Source: Tritrichomonas foetus (taxonomy: Eukaryota > Parabasalia > Tritrichomonadida > Tritrichomonadidae). From it: a DNA stretch of 63,021 nucleotides. Positions 9,802 to 19,281 of this stretch are shown in pieces. The first letter of the stretch is position 1. Every line of letters starts with the position of its first letter. The stretch covers positions 1 to 63,021 of the forward strand of contig MLAK01000786.1 in NCBI GenBank assembly GCA_001839685.1, read 5' to 3'. Position numbers and translations under genes: made by a program. The notes beneath the pieces are model-generated. The model was not told the DNA's origin and ran no database searches. It saw only the letters and a list, made by a program, of their open reading frames with translations.

Positions 9802-10437
9802 TTATAAGATATCAATTGGCGGACTATTTGATGTAGATTTTGATTCTTCTGAATCATCAAGATAATTTGGCTCGACTAAATTCTCATCAGTGATGATTTT
9901 AATCGGACCTCCTTCTGGAATATAGCCGAGTCCCGGAATTCTTTTTGATCCTAACTCAAAAATATGAATTACAGAAGTTTGATATAAAAATTGACCAATT
10001 TTTTCACCTCTAGAAAGCCACTTTGGATAGTTTGGCACAATTTCATTCCCAAGTAGAGCAGATGCCAATTCATATGTAAAAGTATTGCAGTTATGGAATA
10101 AAAAATTATAATGGTCACTTAGCCATCTTCTGCTTGTCCTAAATCGAGTGACAATCATTCGACATTCTTGTAGCGAATATGGAGATGATCCCAATTCCAC
10201 AGTTGTATAGTATTTTCCTGTCATTGAACTTGGTAAATGATCGATTCTTTCGGGTGAATCAATGCCTGTGTAGTTTATTGCTGCAAAACCGAAGTAATAC
10301 TCTGAAGAATCGCCGATTACAATACTGGAATGATAAACTCCGACATGGCAAAAGCGAAGCATTTGGTTTAAGGGAGTAAGATCGAATATATTAAGACGGA
10401 TCTTCACCACATCATCGTCTTTTTTGTTTTTATACAT
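9802..10437 (-). CDS. PPPDE (DeSI-type) cysteine peptidase
   Basis: A 211-residue member of the PPPDE fold, papain-like peptidases that remove SUMO or ubiquitin. The catalytic His is in HVGVYHSSIVI (about residue 36), followed by the diagnostic SSEYYFGF. The catalytic Cys is in FHNCNTFTYELA (about residue 117). The spacing of about 80 residues is usual for the family. Residues 130-150 include PKWLSRGEKIGQF, also typical. The C-terminal 55 residues are family-specific and acidic. The longest frame starts with TTG at 10449; the first ATG is at 10437. The window also encodes a SUMO-ligase-like protein and a UBL array, so a role in SUMO or ubiquitin removal is plausible. Confidence 0.9.
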   Translation of the reverse strand: MYKNKKDDDVVKIRLNIFDLTPLNQMLRFCHVGVYHSSIVIGDSSEYYFGFAAINYTGIDSPERIDHLPSSMTGKYYTTVELGSSPYSLQECRMIVTRFRTSRRWLSDHYNFLFHNCNTFTYELASALLGNEIVPNYPKWLSRGEKIGQFLYQTSVIHIFELGSKRIPGLGYIPEGGPIKIITDENLVEPNYLDDSEESKSTSNSPPIDIL

Positions 10438-10739
10438 GAAAAAAGTCAATCTGCGAAATTTTGTAATATTTACGTTTGTTAATTTTAATAAGAGAAATGT
10501 GATATGAAAAATTACGATTTTGATATCTCATAAATACATTTGAATGAGAGCTCTCCAATTTGTCTATCTATTGCTTTTAGGTATTTCCAGGAATAGCAGT
10601 TGTCTGCCATGCTAAATAGTGTAAAATATCTAAAAAATCAGTCATGAAATTTATTTTTGAGAAAAAATTTTTAATTTCTAACATGATGAGCTCTTTAAAT
10701 GAATGACTATTTAGCCTAAGTTTTGTTACTTCAAGTAAC

Positions 10740-11468
10740 TTACTTGAATATATATTCATTAAAAAAGTCTATTTTGAAACCATGTGATTCACTAATTATT
10801 GCGTAACTTGCTTTGTGCTTATCATAAGAAAATGTTCCTAATGAAGCACAACGATTCTCTTTATCATGATTGAAAATATGAACATGACCAATTAATAGAA
10901 AGTCATCTGGTTTAACCATATAATTATAAACTTGTTTGATTCTCTTAGCAAAAACTTTACTTTGAACATTATTTGTCCAAAGATCATTCATAAAGTTATG
11001 ACTTAATAAAACACGCCGGATTGTTCCATCCTCTGGATTTGGGTGCTCCAAAAGCATCACTGAATCCAATATTACATGAATATTAGTGAATCGATTTTTA
11101 TATTTGATGTCTTTAAATACACGACGATCATGATTACCGGCAATTGCAAATATAGGAATGCCAAATTTATCAAAAGTATTAAAAATTAATTCAAGATTTT
11201 CGATCCTAGTATGAGAACGATTTTCGACAATATCGCCAAGCATAAAAATGGAAGTTATTTTCTTTTGCAATATAATGGATAACGTTTTCTTAGCTACAAT
11301 AGGTAATGATTCTGATAAATTTTTATTAGACGTAAAATGAATATCCGAAATTACTAAGCTATTCATTCCAATAATATATTCTTCAGGAATCCTATATACT
11401 GTAACCTCGATATCTTCAACCATTAATGGTGGATTTAAACCATCAGGATCAACAAATTGTTTTGTCAT
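10740..11468 (-). CDS. Calcineurin-type metallophosphoesterase
   Basis: A 242-residue phosphoesterase with all metal-binding motifs in order: SDIHF (Asp42, His44), LGDIVE (Asp79), GNHDRR (111-116), SHN near 156 and GHVHIF near 205. It should bind two divalent metals and hydrolyse phosphomonoesters or diesters; the substrate cannot be told. No signal peptide or membrane segment. The longest frame opens with TTG at 11486, so the ATG at 11468 is the better start. Two TTTGACC copies lie 35 and 46 bases upstream of that ATG, which supports it. Confidence 0.92.
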   Translation of the reverse strand: MTKQFVDPDGLNPPLMVEDIEVTVYRIPEEYIIGMNSLVISDIHFTSNKNLSESLPIVAKKTLSIILQKKITSIFMLGDIVENRSHTRIENLELIFNTFDKFGIPIFAIAGNHDRRVFKDIKYKNRFTNIHVILDSVMLLEHPNPEDGTIRRVLLSHNFMNDLWTNNVQSKVFAKRIKQVYNYMVKPDDFLLIGHVHIFNHDKENRCASLGTFSYDKHKASYAIISESHGFKIDFFNEYIFK

Positions 11469-11502
11469 GCGAAAAATATAAATCAATGTTTCACATTTTT
11501 TT

Positions 11503-11520
11503 GGTCAAATTAAGGTCAAA
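11503..11520 (-). promoter_or_regulatory. Two TTTGACC promoter elements
   Basis: On the minus strand TTTGACC occurs at 11514-11520 and again at 11503-11509, 46 and 35 bases before the metallophosphoesterase ATG at 11468. Confidence 0.45.
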
Positions 11521-11897
11521 TACATTAAGTGAATTCTCAAATGCATTTGAGTGACAAAGATCGATATGATTATTTTCAAATCTTTGACTGAAAATATTCA
11601 GTTATTCAAAAGTTTTTCATCATATTCAATTGAGTATAGAGATAAGAATGCTTTTTTTACATTATATATTCTAATATAGTTTATTCTAATTGGATAGCAA
11701 CTCATACCTCAAATTTGAGATACTTTTAATAAATATAAGTCATTAATTTAATGACAATTAATTAATCAATTGATTCTTAGAATGAATAAAGATTTCATTT
11801 GTTTGTTTCAAACTGAAAATTTCAATTTTGATGAAAGGTTTCTCGTATCAAAAATGATTGTAATAAAATCCGTATTGTTATATTTTCTCTAAAGTTA
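11521..11897. other. Intergenic region
   Basis: A+T-rich spacer between the metallophosphoesterase promoter and the end of the palmitoyltransferase gene. I see no gene or clear structure. Confidence 0.5.
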
Positions 11898-12893
11898 TCA
11901 TTTTGACTCGGTTTTCTTATTTGTTTCTTCAACATCATCAATAAATCCATGATTGTCATGTGTATTTTCTATATGCAATAAATCCAATTCATCTGAGAAA
12001 GCATTTGTTGGGCAAATCCAACAACATTTGGATCCATAGCCAAAAACTTCTTTTAATGCTTCAATTTTGGGTTTACTGACTTTTTCTTCTTTTTTATATT
12101 GTTGGATTTTTGTTTGACTATTTAAAATATCGCTCATCAGGAAATAAAAAGAAGATCCAAGAATTAACAAATAAAAAGCTTCAATCATTAAAGAAATAAT
12201 TTGAAGAGCAAAAATGACAGATGATTTATCTTGATTGGTATTGGGCATAACAAAATACCACACAGCAAAAGATATATCTGCAAAAATTCCATAAAGTGGA
12301 AAAAGTGCAAATTGCTTATGATTTCTTCTACCAACCCAATTTCCAATCCATAAACAAAAATGATCAGCTCGAATAATGTATCTTCCAACACTTTTTGAAA
12401 ATGAACAGCCAGGAGGTCTAAGTTTTCCTTGGACATAATTAATTTGTTCTTCTGTGATTGCAGTACCACTCATTATTTCTTGCCAGCTATATTTCGACTT
12501 TTTTGTCTGTGCCCAATTAAAAGGAAGATATCCAGGGTCTTTGCATGTTGCTGCAAAATATGACCAGAAAAACATAATTACCATAATTGATACTTCTACC
12601 ATTGAGATTATTTTAACTATTAAATTTTGTAAAAAAGGAAAAACAGTGAAAATAAAAATTGAATAACAGAAAAGCATTGAAAGTGAACAAACTATAGGCA
12701 TATGTGTAGAAAACTTCCAATATCCACAATATATATATTTTTCGTGATCAAATTTTGAACATGGAATGCAATGGCATGGACAGACATAATGCCATGATGA
12801 AAGTTCTGGCATATCAGTATTTGCATTTGATCCTAAATTTTGTTTCTTCTCATTGGAAACTTCTGTTGGGTTTAGGGGTTCTTCTATATCCAT
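11898..12893 (-). CDS. DHHC-family palmitoyltransferase with DHFC motif and lost zinc ligands
   Basis: A 331-residue membrane protein with four likely membrane segments (about 65-85, 95-117, 195-215, 228-255). Between the second and third is a DHHC-type core: RPP, then 15 residues, then DHFCLWIGNWVGRRNHKQF, with the transferase Cys near residue 180. Family members attach palmitate to cytosolic cysteines of membrane-associated proteins. Aligned with the standard Cys-rich domain, the zinc-binding His/Cys before the motif are replaced (Phe, Ser, Val, Tyr), and the motif itself is DHFC. A second Cys-rich patch (CPCHCIPC) sits near residues 38-45. The longest frame starts with GTG at 12926, so I take the ATG at 12893. 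Confidence 0.88.
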   Translation of the reverse strand: MDIEEPLNPTEVSNEKKQNLGSNANTDMPELSSWHYVCPCHCIPCSKFDHEKYIYCGYWKFSTHMPIVCSLSMLFCYSIFIFTVFPFLQNLIVKIISMVEVSIMVIMFFWSYFAATCKDPGYLPFNWAQTKKSKYSWQEIMSGTAITEEQINYVQGKLRPPGCSFSKSVGRYIIRADHFCLWIGNWVGRRNHKQFALFPLYGIFADISFAVWYFVMPNTNQDKSSVIFALQIISLMIEAFYLLILGSSFYFLMSDILNSQTKIQQYKKEEKVSKPKIEALKEVFGYGSKCCWICPTNAFSDELDLLHIENTHDNHGFIDDVEETNKKTESK

Positions 12894-12932
12894 TTTATAA
12901 TCATGTTTTTGACATCGTATTTTCACGTATTA

Positions 12933-12997
12933 TTTCACCTTTATTGAAATTTGAATCTGACATATAATCTGACATAAATTTGATAACAAATTTCACC
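12933..12997 (+). promoter_or_regulatory. Bidirectional spacer with two TTTCACC elements
   Basis: TTTCACC at 12933-12939 and 12991-12997 on the + strand, 83 and 25 bases upstream of the DRAM-like ATG at 13022. The spacer also drives the palmitoyltransferase on the other strand. Because the copy at 12991 lies inside the longest frame, it argues against translation starting at the TTG at 12980. Confidence 0.45.
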
Positions 12998-13021
12998 TTA
13001 GTATTAACCATATTTTTCTCA

Positions 13022-13741
13022 ATGGAAGGAATCAGACGGAATTTCTTCTTTCTTTATGCAATTTCTATTATTTTTCCAGTGTTAATTGTTGGAGTATGCT
13101 GGTACTTTTACTATTCTATGGGTCATTGGAAACGCAAATATTTACCAACAATATCTGTCACAGTTATTGATTTTCCAGAAAACAGAATTTTTTCTGTTGG
13201 AATGGGTATTGAATTTATTATTCTCTTCTCATTATTCATCATAAGAAATGATATTTTAAATTGTCAGTTTGTTGGAATGGAATATACACTCAAAACAAGA
13301 TTCAAGCACTATTTGTTTTTAATAACAGGTACTTTATCATCATTAGGTTTATTGGTATTATCATCAGTTACCCTTGAAGATAATTTCGCCATGCATAATC
13401 TTGCTGCTTCTGCATTCTTCTTCGGATCTTTTGCTCATTATTGTTTCTCTGATTCACTTTTCCTTGAATGTGGTGTTCAAGTCAGATGGTATTCTGAATT
13501 GGTTACTTATATGATTATTCTTTTTGCTTTTGTTTATATGATATTCTTGAACCAAGAAGGAAATACTTGTAAAACTATTGCTGCAATTTTACAATACGCT
13601 TGTTGTATTTTCATCTTCACAAAAGTTTTCTTGTTATATTTTGATATGCCAAAACACACTTTTTACACAAGAGTGGAAACAAGAGCATCACAGCCATCAG
13701 AGGGAGTTGAAATTCCTCAGGCGGAAGTGGTAAATGTGTGA
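13022..13741 (+). CDS. DRAM/Frag1/Sfk1-family membrane protein
   Basis: A 239-residue protein with six predicted membrane segments. The first loop contains ISVTVIDFPENRIFSVGMG, matching the conserved PYIS..G..PPE..F pattern of the DRAM/Frag1/Sfk1 family. Relatives act in autophagy and lysosomes, GPI-anchor remodelling, or plasma-membrane lipid asymmetry; which applies is unknown. The C-terminal tail (about 25 residues) is hydrophilic. The frame can be extended to a TTG at 12980, but the first ATG is 13022, 25 bases after a TTTCACC element. It is divergent from the palmitoyltransferase, only 128 bases away. Confidence 0.82.
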   Translation: MEGIRRNFFFLYAISIIFPVLIVGVCWYFYYSMGHWKRKYLPTISVTVIDFPENRIFSVGMGIEFIILFSLFIIRNDILNCQFVGMEYTLKTRFKHYLFLITGTLSSLGLLVLSSVTLEDNFAMHNLAASAFFFGSFAHYCFSDSLFLECGVQVRWYSELVTYMIILFAFVYMIFLNQEGNTCKTIAAILQYACCIFIFTKVFLLYFDMPKHTFYTRVETRASQPSEGVEIPQAEVVNV

Positions 13742-13946
13742 ATAAGTAAACTATATTTTAAATAATTCGTGAAATTAGGGGAAAACTACTCATTAATTGT
13801 AAGACATTAGTATGCATATAAATTTATATGAAATTAGTGAAAAATGCACTCAGAGAAAAATAAAAATAAAAAAAATATTTCACGGAAGATTTCTTTAAAA
13901 AATTAAAAAAAGAGAAAGGTAAAACAAATTGAACCGATTCATTTTG

Positions 13947-16900
13947 TTACTTTTTTTGCTCGCCTTCTTGCTGATTAACTGACTGTCTTACAAACTGTTT
14001 AAAGAGAGGCTTTACTAAAGATCTTGACTTTCCTGATCTTCTTGCATTTTGTTCGTCCTCATCTGGATCACAAGAAACAGCAATTGTTGATGTTTTATGT
14101 CCAGACATTTTCTGAAGTCTCTTAATTGCAATCACAATCACCATAACTTGTGAAATGCTTAATTTTGGATTCTTCACCTTCATTTTAGATACTCCCTTTT
14201 GAATCAATTTCTTTTCTGTTCTCAAGAAGTTTCTCTGTCTTGTAACTCTTGGATTTCCAGCAGCAGTTAAAACAGCTTCTTCTAAGGCACTTTGGACTCC
14301 TTTATCATCAGAAACATTATCATATCCATCAGCAATTTGTTCAAATAAAGATCGTGCCCAATTTTGCCAATCAATGTTTCCTGATGCTTTAGCAGCCATT
14401 TCTTCTGTCTGCTTCTTAGCTTCTTGTGTTTCTTGTTGCAATGTAGTAACTTGTTCATTTAATTGCGTGTTTTGTTTCTGGACTTCACGAACCAATGGCG
14501 TAATTTTACCATTCTTTTTAAGTCCAAGTTGCTTACGAACTGTATCAAGTTCCTGAACAGCTTCTGCTGCTTTTTCAGCTTCAGCAGCGTTAGTCTTTGT
14601 AACTTCAGATACTTCATTAAGCATTTCTAAAACACTTTCATAATTGATGGGCTTATCTGGATCCACAAATTCATTGAATAATCGGCATACTGCGACCAAG
14701 AAATCATTTGTTTTAGCGTTATTTTCATAACGAAATGAATCAATTTGTGCTTGTGCTTCAGTTTGAGCAGCAAATTGTTTAAGTCTAAATTGTGCATCAA
14801 ATGCGGCCTTTTCACGCTTAATCTGTTCTTCTTTTCCAACAAGCCTTGATTTAGTCAGTTTATATTCAGCTTGAAGTGAGTTAAATGATTCTTTGATTTC
14901 ATCCATATCTTTATGAAGCATATCAACAACTTCTTTAGTTTCACTTTCTGAAGCTTTGGCATCTTCGACTTCATTTTCTAAAGATTCGATTTGTGCTCTA
15001 TTTTGTTGAATAATTGCACGGTATTCAAGTTTCTTTTGCTCAAAGTCATCTTGCATCCTTTCCTTTGAACGCTTTAATGAAGCCTTGAGTTTGTTGAGTT
15101 TGTCAACAGCTTTTTCATTAATAGTTTGAACTTTTTGGTATAATAATTCATTTTCATTTCTAAGTTGATCAATTGTTTGTTCAAGTGGTTCAACCTCTTC
15201 TTTGATTCTTCTTTGAACTTCTTTTTCATTGAATTTCTCAACGACTTCTTCTTCTTCTAAAGCGATAATTGCCTCACGAGAATGAACAAGTTCGTTGCTT
15301 ACATTATCAACTTTTTGTTTAAGTTGATCATTTTCTTGACTGAGATTGAGATTATCTTCAGATAACTGTTTAAGTTTTTGTTCCAAGCTGTTAATTTGAT
15401 CAGTGTTTTGCTTGTTAACATTTAATTGTTCATTGCTTTGAGCGATAGCATCATTGTATTTGGAATTCAATTCATTAAGCTTAACTTCATTCTCTTCATG
15501 CTTTTCCATGTTCTCTTTAAGCTTGTCATGAAGTGACTTAATGTAATCTTTATCTTCGATATTTGCAACTTCATTAAGGTTGTCGAGATTATCAAGGATT
15601 AAATTGGGATCATATTTATTATCAACGACTGCTTGTTTCAATGCAGATCGAACACTTTCTAAAGCTTTAGTATACTTATCAACAGCAGATTTCATGCTCT
15701 TTGATTCTTTAGCGTGTTCTTTTTCGTGTTGTTGATATTGTTTTTCTTGTTGTTTCATAGATTTAATATCTTGGGCTTGTTTTGAGCATTGGTTCTTTGC
15801 TTGAAGTGCAAATGAATGAAGAACTGTTCCAGCTGAAACGGATTGAAGTAAAAGAGCCATTAATTCTTTACCTTCAGCTGTTTGTGGATCCTTATATTGT
15901 TCCATTACTTTTTGCAAAGCTGCGTCAAGTTCAGTTGGATCAGAGAACTTCAAGAATGTTGATAGGAATGCCTTGTCTTCAACGACTCCTTTACAATTTT
16001 CATTAATGAAACGTGTAATACGTGCTATTTGTGTTGATAATAATGCGCGTGCTTCATCAAAGCTATGGTCATTCATTGTCCATTTAGTGATTTCACCAGT
16101 TTCAATAATAGAGTTTAAGAATGAAATAATACTTCCTGATGTGTTCAATAAAATGTTAACAAGTTTATTGCTTGTTTCAACTTCATCAGCTTTCGTTGAA
16201 TTATCATTTATTGTATTGACAAGTGCATTAACAGCAAATGTGACACGTTCGGCAATAGTTTGTTCGTTATCTTGTAGAATCTCATTTAGTGATTCTTTAG
16301 CTTTTTCTTCATTAAGTGAACCAATAACATCTTGAATTGTATCAATGAGATATTCATCAACATATTCAACACGACGATTAATATTGCTGCTTCTGCTACT
16401 ACTATCATTAAAATCACCTCCTTTATCATCATCGTTGTTGTTGTTATCATTTTGTTTCTTAGCTTTATTTGCATTTTGCTTAGTTGTAGATTTAGATGTT
16501 GTTGGTTTCTTAGATGATTTGGTTTGTTTAGATTTATTATTTGGTTTTCTTGGGCTCTTATTGTTATTATTATTGTTTTCAGCATTTTCTGAGATACTGT
16601 ATTCACTATGATCTTGTTCTTGATCAGTTTGATTTTCCGAATCATCGAGATTCTTATTTCTGTTGTTTTTGTTATCAGCGACGACTGAAGATTCGCGAGA
16701 AACACTTTCGGATTGTTTTCCAGTAATTTCTTTCTGTTTTGTCTTTCCATCAAGTTTCAATTGAGCTTCTTCTAAATGATGTTCGAGTGCTTGATTCAAT
16801 TGGCAAAGCTTTTGAATGGCTTCAACAAGATGACTTCTGAATTCAGTTTCATTTGAAAGTTCTTCTGCTTGACTTTCGTATTGTTTTGTTAATTGATCAA

Positions 16901-18128
16901 AAATATTCACGTATTGTTGAGTTTGATGTTGTTCTTGTAATTTAATAGCTTCTTGTGTAGTTTCTTCATCTTGTTTCTGTTGAACTTGAAGTTGTTTCTT
17001 GGTTTGTGCAAGCTTTTCAATTAATCGAGTATTGATTTCTTTATCCTTAATAATTTGTTTCTTATATGTATTTAATTTCAATTCAAGAGCTTCACATCTT
17101 TGGTGAACATTTTCATTTTCACGCTTAAGAACGTTATTTTCTGATATAAGTTTACCGAATTGGACTTTATTATTCATGATTTCATTGTGCATGTCATGAA
17201 TCATTGTTGAATTCTTTGATTTATTTTTCAAGTTTTGCATGTTTTCTTTCAATTCTTGAATTTGCTTATCTTTCTTTTCACCTTCAGCCAAAGCTTTTTG
17301 AAGTTGGCCACGAGCTGTTGTTAATTCGTTTGTGATTTCAATTAATTGCTGCTTAAGTGTTGGCTTGCTTGGTGATTTTGATGGATATTCATTTGATTGA
17401 TTGTGAGAAGCTGGCTTGTTTTGAGGTGAATTTCCTTTGCTGTTCTTTCTTTGTTGTACGTCACTCTTGCTTTCTGTTTGGTTATCTTTTTGAGAAAATG
17501 ATTCGTTTGTATTGAAATCAAGTTTCGTTCTCAAAACTGGAACGATTGCATTTGTTTTTGTATTTTGAGGAAGGTCAAATGTATCAATAATTTCGGCTTT
17601 CACATCTTTATACTTTTTGAGTTTTTCATTTAACCTTTCGACAAGCTCTGCTTCATTTATTGGTAAATCTACATTTAATACCTGTTTGGCGATCCTACCA
17701 ACTAATTCTTGTTCGGTAATTTCAATAAGACGATGATTTTCGTCATGGAGTTTTCGATATTCGCCTCTGGAATCTGATTCGGCGCTTCGATTATCATCAT
17801 TGAAATGACCAGAATTTTGGCTGTTTTGGGCATCGCTGTAAATTTCATTTGTTTGTGGCGCCTGCGAAATAAAGTTTAAACAATGTGAAACTAATTCAAA
17901 AACTTTGGGATTAATTTTGTTTTCGATAAATGAATGGCTCACGCTTTTGAAAAATTCGTTTAAGAGCGTTTGCAATTCGACTGTTTTTTTAGGATTCGAA
18001 AAGATTTCTTCGAGATTATTTTCATTAGAATTTGCGAAAAATGCAGATAAGTCCTGGAAAGCTTGTTCTTGTTCGAAATTAGGCTTGAACGGCTGTCTTT
18101 TTGGAGAACTTTGCGGTGTTCCTTCCAT
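13947..18128 (-). CDS. Giant coiled-coil protein
   Basis: A 1393-residue protein dominated by heptad-rich coiled coil (about 250-470 and 790-1290) with Glu, Gln, Lys and Asn. A Lys/Asn/Ser-rich disordered segment lies at about 475-590, followed by a globular helical part at about 590-770. The last 100 residues are basic (KKLIQKGVSKMKVKNP, then RRSGKSRSLVKP). No catalytic domain is visible. Such proteins in trichomonads are probably cytoskeletal or Golgi-tether-like, but I cannot assign a family. ATG at 18128 is supported by a TTTCACC element 55 bases upstream. It converges on the DRAM-like gene. Confidence 0.93.
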   Translation of the reverse strand: MEGTPQSSPKRQPFKPNFEQEQAFQDLSAFFANSNENNLEEIFSNPKKTVELQTLLNEFFKSVSHSFIENKINPKVFELVSHCLNFISQAPQTNEIYSDAQNSQNSGHFNDDNRSAESDSRGEYRKLHDENHRLIEITEQELVGRIAKQVLNVDLPINEAELVERLNEKLKKYKDVKAEIIDTFDLPQNTKTNAIVPVLRTKLDFNTNESFSQKDNQTESKSDVQQRKNSKGNSPQNKPASHNQSNEYPSKSPSKPTLKQQLIEITNELTTARGQLQKALAEGEKKDKQIQELKENMQNLKNKSKNSTMIHDMHNEIMNNKVQFGKLISENNVLKRENENVHQRCEALELKLNTYKKQIIKDKEINTRLIEKLAQTKKQLQVQQKQDEETTQEAIKLQEQHQTQQYVNIFDQLTKQYESQAEELSNETEFRSHLVEAIQKLCQLNQALEHHLEEAQLKLDGKTKQKEITGKQSESVSRESSVVADNKNNRNKNLDDSENQTDQEQDHSEYSISENAENNNNNNKSPRKPNNKSKQTKSSKKPTTSKSTTKQNANKAKKQNDNNNNDDDKGGDFNDSSSRSSNINRRVEYVDEYLIDTIQDVIGSLNEEKAKESLNEILQDNEQTIAERVTFAVNALVNTINDNSTKADEVETSNKLVNILLNTSGSIISFLNSIIETGEITKWTMNDHSFDEARALLSTQIARITRFINENCKGVVEDKAFLSTFLKFSDPTELDAALQKVMEQYKDPQTAEGKELMALLLQSVSAGTVLHSFALQAKNQCSKQAQDIKSMKQQEKQYQQHEKEHAKESKSMKSAVDKYTKALESVRSALKQAVVDNKYDPNLILDNLDNLNEVANIEDKDYIKSLHDKLKENMEKHEENEVKLNELNSKYNDAIAQSNEQLNVNKQNTDQINSLEQKLKQLSEDNLNLSQENDQLKQKVDNVSNELVHSREAIIALEEEEVVEKFNEKEVQRRIKEEVEPLEQTIDQLRNENELLYQKVQTINEKAVDKLNKLKASLKRSKERMQDDFEQKKLEYRAIIQQNRAQIESLENEVEDAKASESETKEVVDMLHKDMDEIKESFNSLQAEYKLTKSRLVGKEEQIKREKAAFDAQFRLKQFAAQTEAQAQIDSFRYENNAKTNDFLVAVCRLFNEFVDPDKPINYESVLEMLNEVSEVTKTNAAEAEKAAEAVQELDTVRKQLGLKKNGKITPLVREVQKQNTQLNEQVTTLQQETQEAKKQTEEMAAKASGNIDWQNWARSLFEQIADGYDNVSDDKGVQSALEEAVLTAAGNPRVTRQRNFLRTEKKLIQKGVSKMKVKNPKLSISQVMVIVIAIKRLQKMSGHKTSTIAVSCDPDEDEQNARRSGKSRSLVKPLFKQFVRQSVNQQEGEQKK

Positions 18129-19281
18129 GATTTTTTTCTTTTTTTTTCCTGAGTTTTATTTCTATATTCAATAAACGTCTTAGGTGAAAATAAACGGCTG
18201 AAAAATTATTTTAGATTAATTGACCTTTTTATAAACAAACCTAAAGGAAAAATGATTCTGCTGATTTCTTTCTTTTGTTATGAGCTTTTCTTTTCATGAA
18301 ACTAATTGTGATCAATTGTTGTACAATATCAATGTCAATATGTGATATTTTCTTGATGTCATAAAAATGTAGATCCAATAAATAAATATTATATCTCATT
18401 GGATTTGTTTAAAATACATATATGAATTTATAAATTTATGAAAAACATCAAACTTTATTTATTCTAACATTGTGAAGAAATGAATGTGCTCTTATGATTG
18501 CTGTATCAAATATGTACAAATTATGAATAAGGATATCATAATTATGATGCCCAATCTAATAAAAGTGTATAGAAATATGTCATTAATGATAAAATGTTAC
18601 AATTCACCGAAAACGAGATTAATTTTTCTTTTTATTATATTTTTCTGTGAACATTCTTAAGATCAACATCTGATATACCATCATCTCGAGTTTTCTATAA
18701 TGCCTAATATATAAAAAAGAATTGTTTGATCATATTCATTGCCATTATACAAATTGGCTAATCATGAATAAAACATCAATATTATATTGCATCTTATCAT
18801 AGTTATATATATTATAGTCATGACCATATTATTCCATAAATCAGATTTGTCATTATTTTCAAATATTGGCAGTGGATTTATCTGTGTTTAATTCTAACTC
18901 ACTTAAAGGTTATTAACGAAATTCAAAATTATATTTGGCAAATAAGTGGATTTATTATAGTTTGGTGAATTCAAGTTATTTTTTCCTTTTCAGCTTACTG
19001 TAATGCGTTCCTTGGCATAGATTCAAAATAAAACAGACATTTAGATTTGGGTAACAAAATTCACATTCCCCTAATCTTATCGGTTTCCAGTGAAATGATT
19101 CAAAGTTTGTGTTTATATTTTGACAATGCTGAATTTGTAGTCATAGAAAAATGCCCGGAATTTTCAGAAAGTTTTCAGTGAGTTTCTTTTAAAACTGAAT
19201 ACATCAATGAACTACAATTCAATTTTCTCAATATAATTCAATTATAAATAAACAACAAATAGAAAAATATCTTATTCACTG
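18129..19281. other. Intergenic region between divergent genes
   Basis: About 1.15 kb without a supported gene. TTTCACC at 18183-18189 (minus strand) serves the coiled-coil gene. Near 19030-19180 a + strand frame reads like protein for about 45 codons and ends in TGA, but it lacks a convincing start. The rest is A+T-rich and unremarkable. Confidence 0.4.
18183..18189 (-). promoter_or_regulatory. TTTCACC promoter element
   Basis: Minus-strand TTTCACC followed by TAAG, 55 bases upstream of the coiled-coil gene ATG. Confidence 0.4.

Noticed and set aside
10577..10759. 60-codon minus-strand frame
   Set aside because: It overlaps the end of the phosphoesterase gene, has no features and no promoter element.
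12893..12926. GTG-initiated N-terminal extension of the palmitoyltransferase
   Set aside because: Non-ATG start in a eukaryotic nuclear gene; an ATG lies 33 bases downstream.
16332..16753. Open frames opposite or out of phase with the coiled-coil gene
   Set aside because: They arise from repetitive Asn/Lys/Asp codons of the real gene; composition is unnatural for a protein.
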